A program made the translations under genes and the position numbers. A stretch of DNA of 64,000 bases from Tulasnella sp. 424. Its lineage: Eukaryota > Basidiomycota > Agaricomycetes > Cantharellales > Tulasnellaceae. Of this stretch, positions 24,862 to 35,348 are shown one piece after another. Under the pieces are notes generated by a model. It did not search any database, was not told the DNA's origin, and saw only the letters and a program-made list of their open reading frames with translations. How positions within the stretch are numbered: position 1 is the first letter of the stretch; each line of letters opens with the position of its first letter. The DNA lies in the NCBI GenBank assembly GCA_019633425.1, contig WSUB01000150.1:34049-98048 (forward strand), written 5' to 3'.

Positions 24862-25199
24862 CGTAGGCGGTCGTGGTGAAACGAAGCCACTATCTGAAGC
24901 GGCTAGTTCGGCCCGGTGAACCCCGGGCACGAGACGATCAAAAATCCCAGATTCGAAATAGCTATCAACACCGACTACATATGGTATAAGGTACGAGAGC
25001 GAACGCCGTAAATAGTGTCTAGAAAAGATGCGGACGAGACGGAAAACAGAAAATTCCTTAGAAAACGAGGGACCGAGGCGAACCGTCGAGTGGCCAGACG
25101 AAAGCAAGAGCGTCCGAGATATCGCAGGACAGCAGAACAATGATTACGTAGGGGTGCTTCGGGCAGAACATATAAGATAGCAGACAGGGCAACAGGCGC

Positions 25200-26361
25200 T
25201 TAGAATATGTCACGGTTGCCGCGGATGGCACGCTTGGCTGAAGATCGCCTCTTCTTAGCATCGATGTCTTGGACATGGAGATCGTCTGATTCAGAAGAGC
25301 CGGTGGAGTGAGAGTTTGAGACGCAAGAAGTACCATCGAAAGACTTGACCCATCCCTTGCGGCAAGAGTCTAAAGAAACGACGTAGATTAGCATTCCGAG
25401 TCGAAGCGAAGAGAAAACGATCCGGAAACTCACCAATGACGCAAGACCTCTTCACGCAACGAGTGACGCTGACACCCTTGATAGCAGTGCAATCCGTTCC
25501 GGGACCTTCCCCATCAAGACCGAGGCAGCCACCGCAAGACTCGGGATCGTTCTCGGTGTCAACACAATCAAAGCCAACCCTGCCAGAGTAGAGAGGGCAC
25601 GCTTCGAAGCCCTTGGTGCATTGAACGTTGTGCCTCTTGCGACTGATGGCCGTACCCTGTGGTCCGTTACCAGTGGGGTTCGCTGAGAAAACGATATGTC
25701 AGAGATGAGATCGTCGATCAGGAGGTATTACCACTTACGGCAATCGTTGTCCGCGACCATAGAGCATGACAATGGGCGATCAGGCAGCATGTCCGGACCC
25801 GAACCCTGGAACGATTTGCAATCACTGCTGTCATCGGAACCAACGGCGGAATACAGCATTCCAGCTGGGCACTGTGCGCAAGATGTGCTTCCAGTGGAAT
25901 CAGAGTACCAGCCGGGCGCAGCATTGACAGCAGCTCTTGGCTCCGACGCTATTCGGTCATATGATTTAGCAATAAGAACGGGGGATACACACATATGATC
26001 CAGAAAGCATACTCACACATTGCTGAAGGTACCTTGGGACAAGCCGTGCACGAGCCACCGGCAGATGAGTACGTTCCAGCCGGGCACTTTTGGCAACCTT
26101 GGTGGTTGGATGTGCTGGTTTGACCAGCTGGGCAAGCGGTGCACGTCGCTCCACCATTCCCTGTGAAATTCGTTCTGGGTCAGCACTGGTCATTGAAGGA
26201 GCTGGACAAAGGATGGAGCACTGACCACTGTAGCCAGCTGGGCATGTCCGGCAGGAGAACGACGTGAGATCAAGTTACTGGCCATTGGAGCATATGTTAG
26301 CGGAGGCTTGGTGGGCGAGAAGGGCAGCGGCGGCGACGAGCAACTGGGCATGGATGAGCAT
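25200..26361 (-). pseudogene. PriA/CPL1-like cysteine-rich gene, copy D, disrupted
   Basis: The A-type exon structure is kept, complement(25200..25369, 25434..25682, 25739..25948, 26017..26160, 26226..26361). Three lesions are visible. Codon 28 (after ICSNGQ) is TAA where its relatives have a Tyr codon. Exon 2 lost one C (GGTACC versus GGTACCC). Exon 3 gained one C in GCGCCCGG. The last two cancel each other: the reading frame returns at GWYSDSTGS, and about 20 residues including the CCxCC cluster are replaced. Exon 2 is also short and lacks one Cys repeat. The CPL1-like part (TENDPESCGGC, TAIKGVSVTRCVKR) is intact. Without read-through the protein would be about 27 aa, so I call it a pseudogene; a sequencing error at the stop is the alternative. 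Confidence 0.8.
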
Positions 26362-27174
26362 CGTTGGGTGTTAAGGCGAGAGTCGGGTTAGATTAGAGTG
26401 TGAGTGAATGGAAGCCGGTTTGGGCTGGGAAAAGATCGACGAGGGAAGGGGAGGGAGGAGCGTAAAAGACAGTGGAAGCGGAAGAGTGAGAGGGAGGGAT
26501 TGACAGCAAAGCAGAACCACTGGAGGGAAAAAATCTCGTTCCCCCCCCCCCGGGCCATTTTGTACCACGACTGATTCATGGCTCTTTTGCCCTGACAGCG
26601 GAGGAAATGGAGGGATCCGTGGGTGGATCTGAAGAAGTTCTGTGGACGTAGGGAGGGAACCCTAGCGCCAGAACCATGCAAACAAGGCGTGAATAACTTT
26701 ACCGCTGTGCCGCTGAGGCCCGCGGCGCCTACCAGGTGCTTTCTCGTTGAAAATGGCCTCCGAGTCGATGTCAGATGTCGATAAGACTTGCTGCCCAGCT
26801 ACAGAGCATGGACTTTCGTGTAGACTTGAGGACAGTTGATGTGGATGGACGACGTGCAGGGTACGATCCAAAGGTGACACAAGCGGCGAGGACCGCGCAT
26901 GGCCGCCAGGACCGCGCATGGGCCGCCAGGGAAGATCATTGCGTCGGCACAACTGAGTCCGACCAGGGAAAATTTCGAAGCTCGCCGACTCATGCTTGGC
27001 CCTAGTTAGCCGCTCGAGAGTGATGAACATTCACAAAACGAGCGCACAAAACGCCTTGGATGAAGCATAGGCCTTGCTGCATTGGTAGTCGGTAAATAGT
27101 AAGCTCTTAAATTAGAGGTGAAAGGTTGAAAGTCGGCTCAGGCTCTTAGAGACGGGCCAAAATTGTAAGCTATG

Positions 27175-27910
27175 GTGAATCTCTAACCTAAAAGATATCC
27201 GAATAAATGCGGTTTACACCCCGTCCCAAAGCGAGGCAACTGATCTCAGGTTTTTACCAACTCGGAGTTCCATCCGAAAGGCAAAATAAATATTGCGTGA
27301 ATTATGTTCCCGACCAAGTAGAGATGTAAGGGGCAGGCTCCGTTAGTCGTCCGGGGTCCGGGTCCTATTCCCTGTAGCTCGACTCTGTGGCCTGAAAAGC
27401 AAAAGCTCGCCTAGACGGTTTGAAACTCCTCACTGTAGCTACCAAAAATAAATGCCAGAAGATTGATCAGAAGTTAAGGAACTAATCGGGGACAGGCTAT
27501 TCAAGAGCCGCTGACCCCACCTATCCCCGGCCAGAACGGCGGAGTAGGTTGCGTGAGTTAGAAAGCCACCTCTCAAGCTTGGTGATGAGATGAGGTGCCA
27601 GAGACTTGAAACGTCGGGGGTGTACTGATTTGGGTCCTGATACTTGAACGTCCGGATCCGAGGTTATGTTCTCTTTCGTGCGCCGCGAGAGACGGATAAG
27701 GAAACAAATAACCGATCGTGGAGAAAGAGGAGAATCGATGGCCCTATTGAAAATGGTCTCGTTATGACCGGAGGAGCGCCCGAGAAGGGTTTACTGTTAT
27801 GGCGCGTGGGTGGCCGCAGATGATTCCAGAAGCGTCGTGGTTCAAGTCCGAATCCGGGCGTGTTTGTTCCCGTGGCATTCCCAAACCAGTCCGCGGGGAG
27901 GTCCTCCGCC
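27175..27910. repeat. Intergenic repeat, copy 1
   Basis: From ATCCGAATAAATGCGGTTTA to CCAGTCCGCGGGGAGGTCCT this region is clearly similar to 32370-33235, with many substitutions and a few indels. Shared blocks include GGGTCCTATTCCCTGTAGCT, GAGGCAACTGATCTCAG, CCAGAACGGCGGAGTAGGTT and GGTTCAAGTCCGAATCCGGG. No reading frame is conserved between the copies. It is noncoding and was duplicated with block 1/block 2. The following bases to 28354 show no recognisable gene. Confidence 0.8.
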
Positions 27911-28592
27911 CCACAGCTTCGTTTGCTCCTATATAACTATACACGTATAGAATCCAGTCATTTTCTGGTCTCTCGCTATACGAGAGGTCTATAGTTAGCA
28001 GGTCGCTACGTTTACCGTCGCTTGCTAAAGGGGCTGGTACATCCCTCCCGGTTTTCGAAACGAAGGAAGTGTAAATATGTATGTATTGGTAGCCCGTCGG
28101 TTCAGGAGTCAATTCTGACTCTAGTACAACTGGATGCCCACTTCCTTATTGCGAGTCGCCTCGCCTCGCCTCGCCGTTGGGCGCTTGCTCACTCTTTATG
28201 GGGTTGAAAGTATCCTCATGGGACCTGACGTTCCTGATTTCTTGCGGCCTCCGGCCGCATTCTCTCCAAAAACTGCTCAGACATTTTGGGCCAAAGTTTT
28301 ATCCGAATCGGGATCAGACCCTTGTTCACACAGTCGGGGGTCCTGTCATAGGTGTCTGCGGCGAGGAAAGATTGAACAGATAAAGCCGCAGGCTAGGAAG
28401 GGAGGAGCTCGTTTTTTCCCCCCCCAGCGGTTTCCTCTGCGTCAGTTCAGTCGTTTCCCCCATTCCTCGATCAACTCTCTTTCGCTTCTTACTCCCTTCC
28501 TTTCCTTTACTTATTATTCTCTTCTAGCTCGCCGACTCGCTCCTTTTCCTTCCCCAACGCGACCCAAATCTAACCTCCCTCCGTCTATCATC

Positions 28593-29795
28593 ATGCTCTT
28601 CCGCTCTTCTACTATCATGGCGGCTCTCTTCGCTACGACTGCCTTTGCCCTCAGCTGCGCCCGAGGTGATATCAGCGGCTGCGGCGGTGGCGGCGGCGGC
28701 GGAGGCTGTCCAAATGGGTACATAAACGGTCAGTCCATTTGCTTCACCTCGAACCATGCCTCTCCACTAGAGTTGTCTGCTGACATGAGTACGAAAATCC
28801 CGCAGGCGGCAATCCCGCGTCTCCGTGCACACCGTGTCCTGCGGGCCAAACCTCCGATAGTACCCACAAGAACTGCGTGAAATGCCCTGCTGGAACGTTC
28901 AGCCCCACTCCGGGAGGTACTTGCCAACCGTGCGGGAGCGGAACGTTCACCAACATGTGAGTATACCTCTGGCAGTACTTCCTTTGAGTTCCATAGTCTC
29001 TAATCGTTCCTCGCATGGGTTCCCGGTGCTCGCCCATCCAGCGCTGGCTCCCAATCCTGCTGTTCGTGCTGTGCGGGTTTCTATTCGGATACTACGAGGA
29101 CACTGTGCAACCAGTGTCCCCCTGAAAGAAAATACTCCGGCACTGGATCCAATCAAAATTCCGATTGCAAGACTGATAAAAACGCTCTTCCAGCCCCCGC
29201 GACGTCCTGCACCATGGTCGCCGACAACGTTTGCCGTGAGTGCACTCCCTCACAAAGTCCCCCACCCGTCTCTACCATTCAATGGCTGACATGTACCCCG
29301 TTCTATCATCAGCGAAACCCACAGGAGATGGACCGGTCGGCACCGCTATCTCCCGCAAGAAGCGTTCCATAAAATGCACCAAAGGTTTCGATGCCTGCCC
29401 TCGCTACTCCGGTCGTGGTGGTTTCGATTGCGTCAACACCGAAAACGACCCAGAGTCCTGCGGTGGCTGCCTCGGCCTTGATGGGTCAGGTAGTGGAACG
29501 GATTGCACGGCTATCAAGGGTGTTAGTGTTACCCGCTGCGTCAAGAGATCCTGCGTCATCGGTGAATATTAGTCTTTTTTAGTCCTGCTCCTGACCGTCG
29601 TCTTGGAATGCTAACTCGTGTCTCTAAGACTCTTGTCGCAAAGGATGGGCCAAGTCTCTCGATGGCGCTTCCTGCGTCTTGGTTTCCCGTACCACCGGCT
29701 CCTCCCAGGCCACGGAACTTCACGTTCAAGATACCAACACCAGGAGGAAGAGGACTTCTACTGCCAAGCAATCCATCCGTGGCAGCATCTACTAA
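28593..29795 (+). CDS. PriA/CPL1-like secreted cysteine-rich protein, copy E
   Basis: Five exons, 28593-28728, 28806-28956, 29042-29235, 29313-29561 and 29629-29795, give 298 aa in frame. It is the close sister of copy C. The signal peptide is MLFRSSTIMAALFATTAFA. A glycine run follows in ISGCGGGGGGGGCPNGYING, encoded by a GGC/GGT repeat and absent from C. Then come CTPCPAGQTSDSTHKNC, CVKCPAGTFSPTPGGTC, CCSCCAGFYSDTTRTLC and the CPL1-like domain with TENDPESCGGCLGLDG. The tail KKRTS(S/T) AKxSIRGSIY corresponds to that of C. The first intron (28729-28805, GTCAGT..CCCGCAG) is intact here. Last-exon and 3' UTR sequence is almost identical to C. Likely secreted; role unknown. Confidence 0.85.
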
Positions 29796-30144
29796 TAAAT
29801 CCTTTCCGGCACCTTCACTCCCCCATTCATTACATATTCACCGACGCACTGGACCCCTTTTTGTGTTGCTTTGTCGTCCTGCGATATTACGGACACCTTG
29901 ACTATTTCTATTGAGCCTTCGAACGTTTCACGTTACCTTTTTTTATGTGGGGACGAGGGATCTTTTCTGCTTCCTGTCTCTTATTAATATATTATAATAG
30001 CGCGTGCCTAGACTTCGTTCATATTGCTTTTGGTTTCGCTGTTCGTTTCCGTATACCTCCTAGGGTGTATAGCTTATTGCCGTTATGTTGCTAGATTGGA
30101 TGGTTATTGCGTTCGAGCCTCCAATAATGCCGCATGGCCGAGTA

Positions 30145-30295
30145 CTGTATAATTTCGACCTTAAAGTCGGTCCCGTGTCCCACCCCATCTTTTCTGACAC
30201 CGGATTTGGCCCACTTTCCTTATGGATTCTTCAGGAACGTCCGTGGAAATTTTCAGAAACGTCACAGGAACGACGCTAAGGTCGAAATTATACAG
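30145..30295. mobile_element. 151-bp MITE with 19-bp perfect terminal inverted repeats
   Basis: The left end CTGTATAATTTCGACCTTA (30145-30163) is the exact reverse complement of the right end TAAGGTCGAAATTATACAG (30277-30295). The element is flanked by TA on both sides (30143-30144 and 30296-30297). The sister 3' flank of gene C (about 24700) has the empty site: GGCCGAGTA runs straight into GCTGTCTCG. There is no coding capacity. A TA target duplication and short inverted repeats are what Tc1/mariner-type MITEs show. Confidence 0.9.
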
Positions 30296-30354
30296 TACTG
30301 TCTCGCCTCCTGATCGAAGCCCTGCTGACGGTTCGGTCGCGATCTTCTCTTTAG

Positions 30355-30432
30355 CTCATAACCGTTCAGCTTTTCCTCGATCGACTGCATTGCATCGGTG
30401 CCCAGATGTCGACTTATGAGTACTTTAAGCAT
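30355..30432 (-). pseudogene. Orphan exon 1 of the 2-hydroxyacid dehydrogenase (copy 2)
   Basis: The 78 bases read MLKVLISRHLGTDAMQSIEE and continue to KLNGYE, matching exon 1 of the gene ending at 13198 with three or four residue changes. The upstream flank is also copied. It is the block-2 counterpart of the fragment at 24784. No further exon is present. Confidence 0.85.
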
Positions 30433-30801
30433 TGTAGGCGGTAGTGGTGAAACGAAGCCACTATCTGAAGCGGCTCGTCCGGTCCGGTGAGGGCTGAACT
30501 ACGAAACGGACCACGCTGGGAGCAAGGACGATCAAAAAACCCAGATGCGAAATAACTATCGACACCGACTATATATCATATAAGATGCGAGAACGAGCGC
30601 TGCAAAGAGTGTCTAGAAAAGATGCGGACGAGACGAAAAACAGAAAATTCCATAGAAAACAATAACGTCGAGCATTCCAGGGATCGAGGCGGACCGTCGA
30701 GTGACCAGACAAAAGTAGGAGCGTCCGACATGTCGCAGAAAAGTAGATCAATGAATACATAGGGGTACTGGGGGCAGGGTAGCCGACAGGGCAGCAGGCG
30801 C

Positions 30802-32072
30802 TTAGTAGATGTTGGCGCGGATCCGGGCACGCTTGGCTGAGGATCGCCTCTTCTTAGCATCGGTGTCTTGGACGAGGAGACCGTCTGAAGAGCCAGTGGG
30901 GTGAGAGGCGGAGACGCAAGAAGTACCATCGAGAGATTTGACCCATCCCTTGCGGCAAGAGTCTGAAGAAACGACGCGGATTAGCATTCTGAGTCGAAGC
31001 GAAGAGACACACGAGCCGGAAACTTACCAATAACGCAAGACATCTTCACGCAACGAGTGACGCTGACGCCCTTGATAGCAGTGCAATCCGTTCCGGAACC
31101 TTGTCCATCAAGACTTCGGCAGCCACCGCAAGCCTCGGGATTGTTCTCGGTGTCAATGCAATCAAAGCCACCTTGGCCGGAGAAGCGAGGGCACGCTTCA
31201 AATCCCTTGGTGCATTGAACGTTGCGCCTCTTGCGACTGATGGCCGTACCCTGCGGCCCGTCACCAGTGGGGTTCGCTGAGAAAGCGACATGTCAGAGAT
31301 GAGATCGTCGATCAGAAGGTATTAATTCCCACTTACGGCAAACGTTGTCCGCGACCATGCTGCACGATGTGGTGTAGTTGGGGAGCTTGTTCAGACCGGA
31401 ACCCGGGTTCTGCTTGCAATCACTGTTGTTATCGGAACGAACGGCGGAATACTTCCTGGGACTTGGGCACTGGTCGCAAGATATGCTTCCAGTGGATTCA
31501 GAGTACCAGCCAGCACAGCAGTCACAGCAGCTCTTGGCTCCGACGCTATTCGGTCGTATGATTTAGTAATAAGAACGGGGAATACACACGTACGACCCAG
31601 AGTTTACTCACACATTGTTGAAGCTGCCTTTGGGACAATCTTGGCATGTGCCACCTGCAGATGGGTTGGCCGTTCCAGCCGCGCACTTTTGGCAACCTTG
31701 GTGGTTGGACGTGCTGGTTTGACCAGCTGGGCAGCTCATGCACACAGTTCCTCCAGTCGCGTACTTCCCAGCGGTGCAAGTCGTGCACGAGGTATGGCCG
31801 GGGTTGCTTCCCCCACCAGCGGGGCAAGGGGTGCACGAGGTCGCGTGGGATGAGGTAACGGAATTTGCTGTGAAATTCGTTCGGTCAGCACTGGTCATCG
31901 AAGGAGCTGGACAAAGGATGGAGCGCCGACCATTGATGGAGCCATCCGGGCATTTCTGGCAGTTGAGAGAGGCATCGATGTAGTAGCCAGAATTGCACGT
32001 GACAGACTGAGCAGAGGCTTGGTGGGCGAGCAGGGCGGCGGCGGCGACAAGCAAGTGGGCACGGAAGAGCAT
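30802..32072 (-). CDS. PriA/CPL1-like secreted cysteine-rich protein, copy F
   Basis: Five exons, complement(30802..30962, 31028..31276, 31337..31545, 31612..31867, 31931..32072), give 338 aa in frame. The signal peptide is MLFRAHLLVAAAALLAHQASA. Cys repeats include CQKCPDGSIN, CTPCPAGGGSNPGHTSC, CMSCPAGQTSTSNHQGC, CQKCAAGTANPSAGGTC and the CCDCCAGWYSESTGS cluster. The CPL1-like domain has TENNPEACGGC and GTDCTAIKGVSVTRCVKM. The tail KKRRSSAKRARIRANIY has two extra residues compared with B. Intron 1 can also be read through in frame, but its TGCTGACC branch site and TTTCACAG acceptor match the intron that is required in copies A and B. It looks intact. Confidence 0.85.
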
Positions 32073-32369
32073 GGTTGAGACCGTTCAAGTAAGGGATGGG
32101 GTGGGGGGATGTAAGCCGGTTTGGGCTTGAAAAGAATGACAAATGAAGGACAGCAGCGTAAAGACAGTGGAAGCGGTCGAGGGGGAGGGAGGGACGAGTG
32201 AGATTTACAGCAAAGCAGAACTAGAGGGAAAGAAAATATGTCTCCCCCTACCCCCTGCGCTCTATGTACCCTCGGCAGATGTGTGATCCTTTCTGCATCA
32301 CTAGCAAACCATCCGTCGGTAGAATCGTGAGCTGTTATGAATCTGGGAAATGCATGTCTTGAACTTAAA

Positions 32370-33235
32370 AGAAATCCGAATAAATGCGATTTACACTCCC
32401 TCCCGAAGCGAGGCAACTGATCTCAGTACCGACTTCGAGCTCTATCTGAAAGACAAAGCGAGTTTGCGCGAACTATGTTCCCGACCTAGTGAAGATCATG
32501 AGAGCTAGCTCCGATCGTCCTTCGAGTTTGGGTCCTATTCCCTATAGCTCGACTCTGGCCAGAGAGAAGTAAAGCGGGCCAAAGAAACCCAAAGTTCGCG
32601 TAGGCGGTTTGAAATTCCTCATTGTAGCTGCCAAGAGTAAACAGCAGACGATTGATCAGAAGAGAAGGAACGAATCGGGGATGGGCTATTCGGGGAGCTA
32701 CTGACCTTTTATCTTCGGCCAGAACGGCGGAGTAGGTTCTGTGACTTAGAAAGTCTAGTTTGACACACTTCTCAAGCTTCGTTACGAGATGAACTGCAGG
32801 AGACTTGAAATTTCGGGGTTGGGTCCTGATACTTGGACGTCTGCATTCGAGGTTATGTTCACTTTCGTGGACCGCCAGGGGCGGATAAAGAACAAAGAAC
32901 TGAGGGCGTAGAAAGAGGAGAATAGATGGTCCTATTGAGAATGGTCTCATTATGACTGGGACAGTGAATATGGGCCCCGAGAGGGGTTAACTGTATGGCG
33001 CGTGATGTCCTGGGCGGGGAGCTTGGTTCGCGCTGGTGGTCCTATGTATTGGCATAGACTCTTGTAGCAATACGAGCCCATATCACAATCCATACTCCTC
33101 ATATCGTGCGCATCGGGGGGAGATGGTGGGTGGCCGCAGACGATTCCAGAAGCGTCGTGGTTCAAGTCCGAATCCGGGCGTGTTTGTTCCCGTGGCATTC
33201 CCGAAACCAGTCCGGAGGTCCTCCGCAGTTGCAAC
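32370..33235. repeat. Intergenic repeat, copy 2
   Basis: Counterpart of 27175-27910, longer by an insertion near 33005-33120 (GATGTCCTGGGCGGGGAGCT onward) that the first copy lacks. No reading frame is shared between the copies, so the segment is noncoding. Confidence 0.75.
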
Positions 33236-33629
33236 AAGTCACCGCGCCACTTTCGCTTGGTTTGGCCGGGGAAAAACAGGTGTTAGTCGAGTGCCGACAA
33301 GTCCTACGGGTCAGCCGCCGCGAGTATGTTCATTTGCCAGTACGCCCCTGCGCGAAAAGCGACGCGCGGTTCATGGATGTTGAGTTGAAGTGCAAGTATC
33401 TCGACCCAACCTTGCTTTGATCTTCAACGTTTATTCTCTTGCTATGGGACACTTTCTGCAGCTTTCGTTCCCGGTCGAAGTCGGGTTGATTTCTTTTTGC
33501 GCTACGCTTTACGCGCGAGACATCCTCGGGTTGGCCCTGCAGACCAGGCCAAGAAAGAGACAGCCGAATACTTTTCTGGGTGACACGAAAGGCGAGTGCA
33601 CCTCACAGCTGCTGAGCTAAGCAACGATG

Positions 33630-34213
33630 GAATGAGAGAGAAACAAAGATCTTCCAATGTGGAATGATCAATTAATATTATTGAAAGGACATGAGTCGTC
33701 GTTTCTGATTGGCTGGCAACGCTGTGTACATTGTGGCTTTTGGAGCGTAAAAGCCTCGCCATTCTGAATAGAACGGAGATGACAATGGACGCGAATCATC
33801 GCAACGGACATATGGACAAAGAAATAATAAGATGAAATAAAAGGCGCTCACCCGAGTAAGCCGTTGCTATGGCTGTAAGCGGTACACGGCGACGTCGGAG
33901 GCTCCACGCTTAGATAGAGGGCCACAACTGCAGCAAACAGCCTGTTGGAGCCTTTGTTTGGGAATGAAAAAAATCCCCGCTACTATTCTTTTCGCAAACT
34001 CCCTCATGCTGATCATCCCAAAGCCTGGAATTCGAAGCGATGTAGGACCCTGAAGCTAGCTTGTGTTCCCGTATATATTAAAAGGTTGCCGTACAAACTC
34101 GTACACCACATTCAAACTTTTTGTCGCCATTACCCACTCACCCTCTCCCCCCCCCCCCCAACTAGATTCCACAAAGAACACAAGAACCCAAAATCACAAA
34201 ATAACGCACAGTC
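33630..34213. promoter_or_regulatory. Duplicated promoter region of the first kinase gene
   Basis: Upstream of each of the three kinase genes lies the same sequence set. Here it includes TTTCTGATTGGCTGGC (an inverted CCAAT box, about 33696), GCGTAAAAGCCTCGCC, CCTGTTGGAGCC..TTTGTTTGGGAATG, CTCCCTCATGCTGATCATCC, a TATA-like CCCGTATATATTAAAAGG at about 34070, and a C-run before the ATG (34147-34159). The bases 33236-33629 hold nothing I recognise. Confidence 0.55.
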
Positions 34214-35348
34214 ATGGAATCCGAATCGGTCGTCCAACCTGGCGCTTCAATTGATTTACGGCACGTGACGACGCCTGCTCCCCTTGAGGGCACTCTTATC
34301 CTGCCAGGGAAGGCGAGCGCCATGGGTGGATATAGCACCATATACAAAGGCACCTGGATTCATGGTGAAGAAAAATCCACAGTATGCGTCAAGTGGCTCA
34401 GGATGAATCCCGGTGATAAAGCGGTCCAGGGTCTCACCAAGGAGCAGCGCCTCGAGCGGGTAAGTCCATTTCCTTTTTTGGCTCGGGACCTCCCTAAGTG
34501 ACTTTTTTCGGTGGGACAGCGTATTAAACGAGAAACGATAGTCTGGGGCAACGCAAGTCATCCTAACATATACCCGTATTTGGGGTACCAAGTCGTGAAA
34601 GGGGAAACCTGGCTCATATCTCCCTGGACGGAGAGTGGAAGTCTCTACATCTACTTACAAAGAAATCCAGACCTTGACTATTCGGCAAAGCTCAAACTCG
34701 TGAGTAATTTTTCCACCAATCTGTTTTGCGCTCTTGTTCTCACCTCCGAGCGCGACGTTCTTCGCCATTCAGCTCAAAGACGCCGCACAGGGTCTAGCCT
34801 ACCTTCACGGCCAAACGCATCCCATCGCTCACGGTGATCTCAACCCCGGAAACATCCTCATCCGAGCCATTGAGGGTGTCTCCACGGCCGCGCTCTGTGA
34901 CTTTGGGTTATCCCGGGTCATGACCGAGTTCGACGGCCACAGCGGCCTCACGACAGCTGGAGCCGTGACGGGAACCATCGGGTTCTCGGCAGCCGAACTC
35001 CTCAGCGAAGAAACGCTTCCTACACGTATGAGCGACGTGTATGCTCTTGCTGGGGTTATCCTTTTCGTAAGTCTCACTTTGTCCAAGTGAAGCGTCCGGG
35101 TGAATAACCTCTTTCTGCTTACGTAGGCTATGAGTGGAGACAGACCGTTCCACAAGAAGAAAACCGCCGCAGCCATAATCTTGTCTATATCCCGGAGGGA
35201 AAAACCCCAGACAGCGGACCACCCCGGCTTGCCGGAGAACGATCCTCTGTGGCCGCTCCTGCAGCAGTGCTGGAGCCCAGTTCCAGCCGATCGCCCGACG
35301 GTAGAGGGCGTGATAGCCAAGTTGGATGAATTGATCGCAGGAAATTGA
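34214..35348 (+). CDS. Small protein kinase, tandem copy 1
   Basis: Four exons, 34214-34459, 34520-34699, 34773-35066 and 35127-35348, give 313 aa in frame. The kinase fold is compact, without other domains. The glycine loop is weak (MGGYSTIYKGTW), the beta-3 Lys is in VCVKWLRM, and the helix-C Glu is in RIKRETIVWG. The catalytic loop is HGDLNPGNILI, with Asp and Asn present but the usual Lys of HRDLKxxN replaced by Asn. DFGLS is present. The APE motif is SAAELLS. SDVYALAGVILFAMSGDRPF and the C-lobe CWSPVPADRP follow. Such HGDL-type kinases are expanded in Agaricomycetes. It is probably an active or weakly active Ser/Thr or Tyr-like kinase; the substrate is unknown. Confidence 0.85.

Larger units (their letters stand above)
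22975..27910. repeat. Segmental duplication block 1 (copies C and D)
   Basis: The order in this block is: C-type promoter (AGGAAGGGAGGAGCTCGTTT), gene C (+), its 3' flank with TTTCCGTATACCTCCTAGGG, the orphan dehydrogenase exon 1, gene D (-) and the intergenic repeat ending near GGTCCTCCGC. The same order recurs at about 28355-33235 with genes E and F. The pair therefore descends from one two-gene block, in tail-to-tail orientation, that was copied as a unit. Limits are approximate. Confidence 0.75.
28355..33235. repeat. Segmental duplication block 2 (copies E and F)
   Basis: It repeats the order of block 1: C-type promoter (GCTAGGAAGGGAGGAGCTCG), gene E (+), shared 3' flank, orphan dehydrogenase exon, gene F (-) and the second copy of the intergenic repeat. 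Differences are a MITE in the E 3' flank and the loss of the 194-base-repeat segment upstream of F. Limits are approximate. Confidence 0.75.

Noticed and set aside
33130..33200. tRNA-like stretch with GGTTCAAGTCC (also at 27800-27870)
   Set aside because: Only the T-loop/B-box resembles a tRNA; I find no acceptor stem, D-arm or anticodon arm in either copy.
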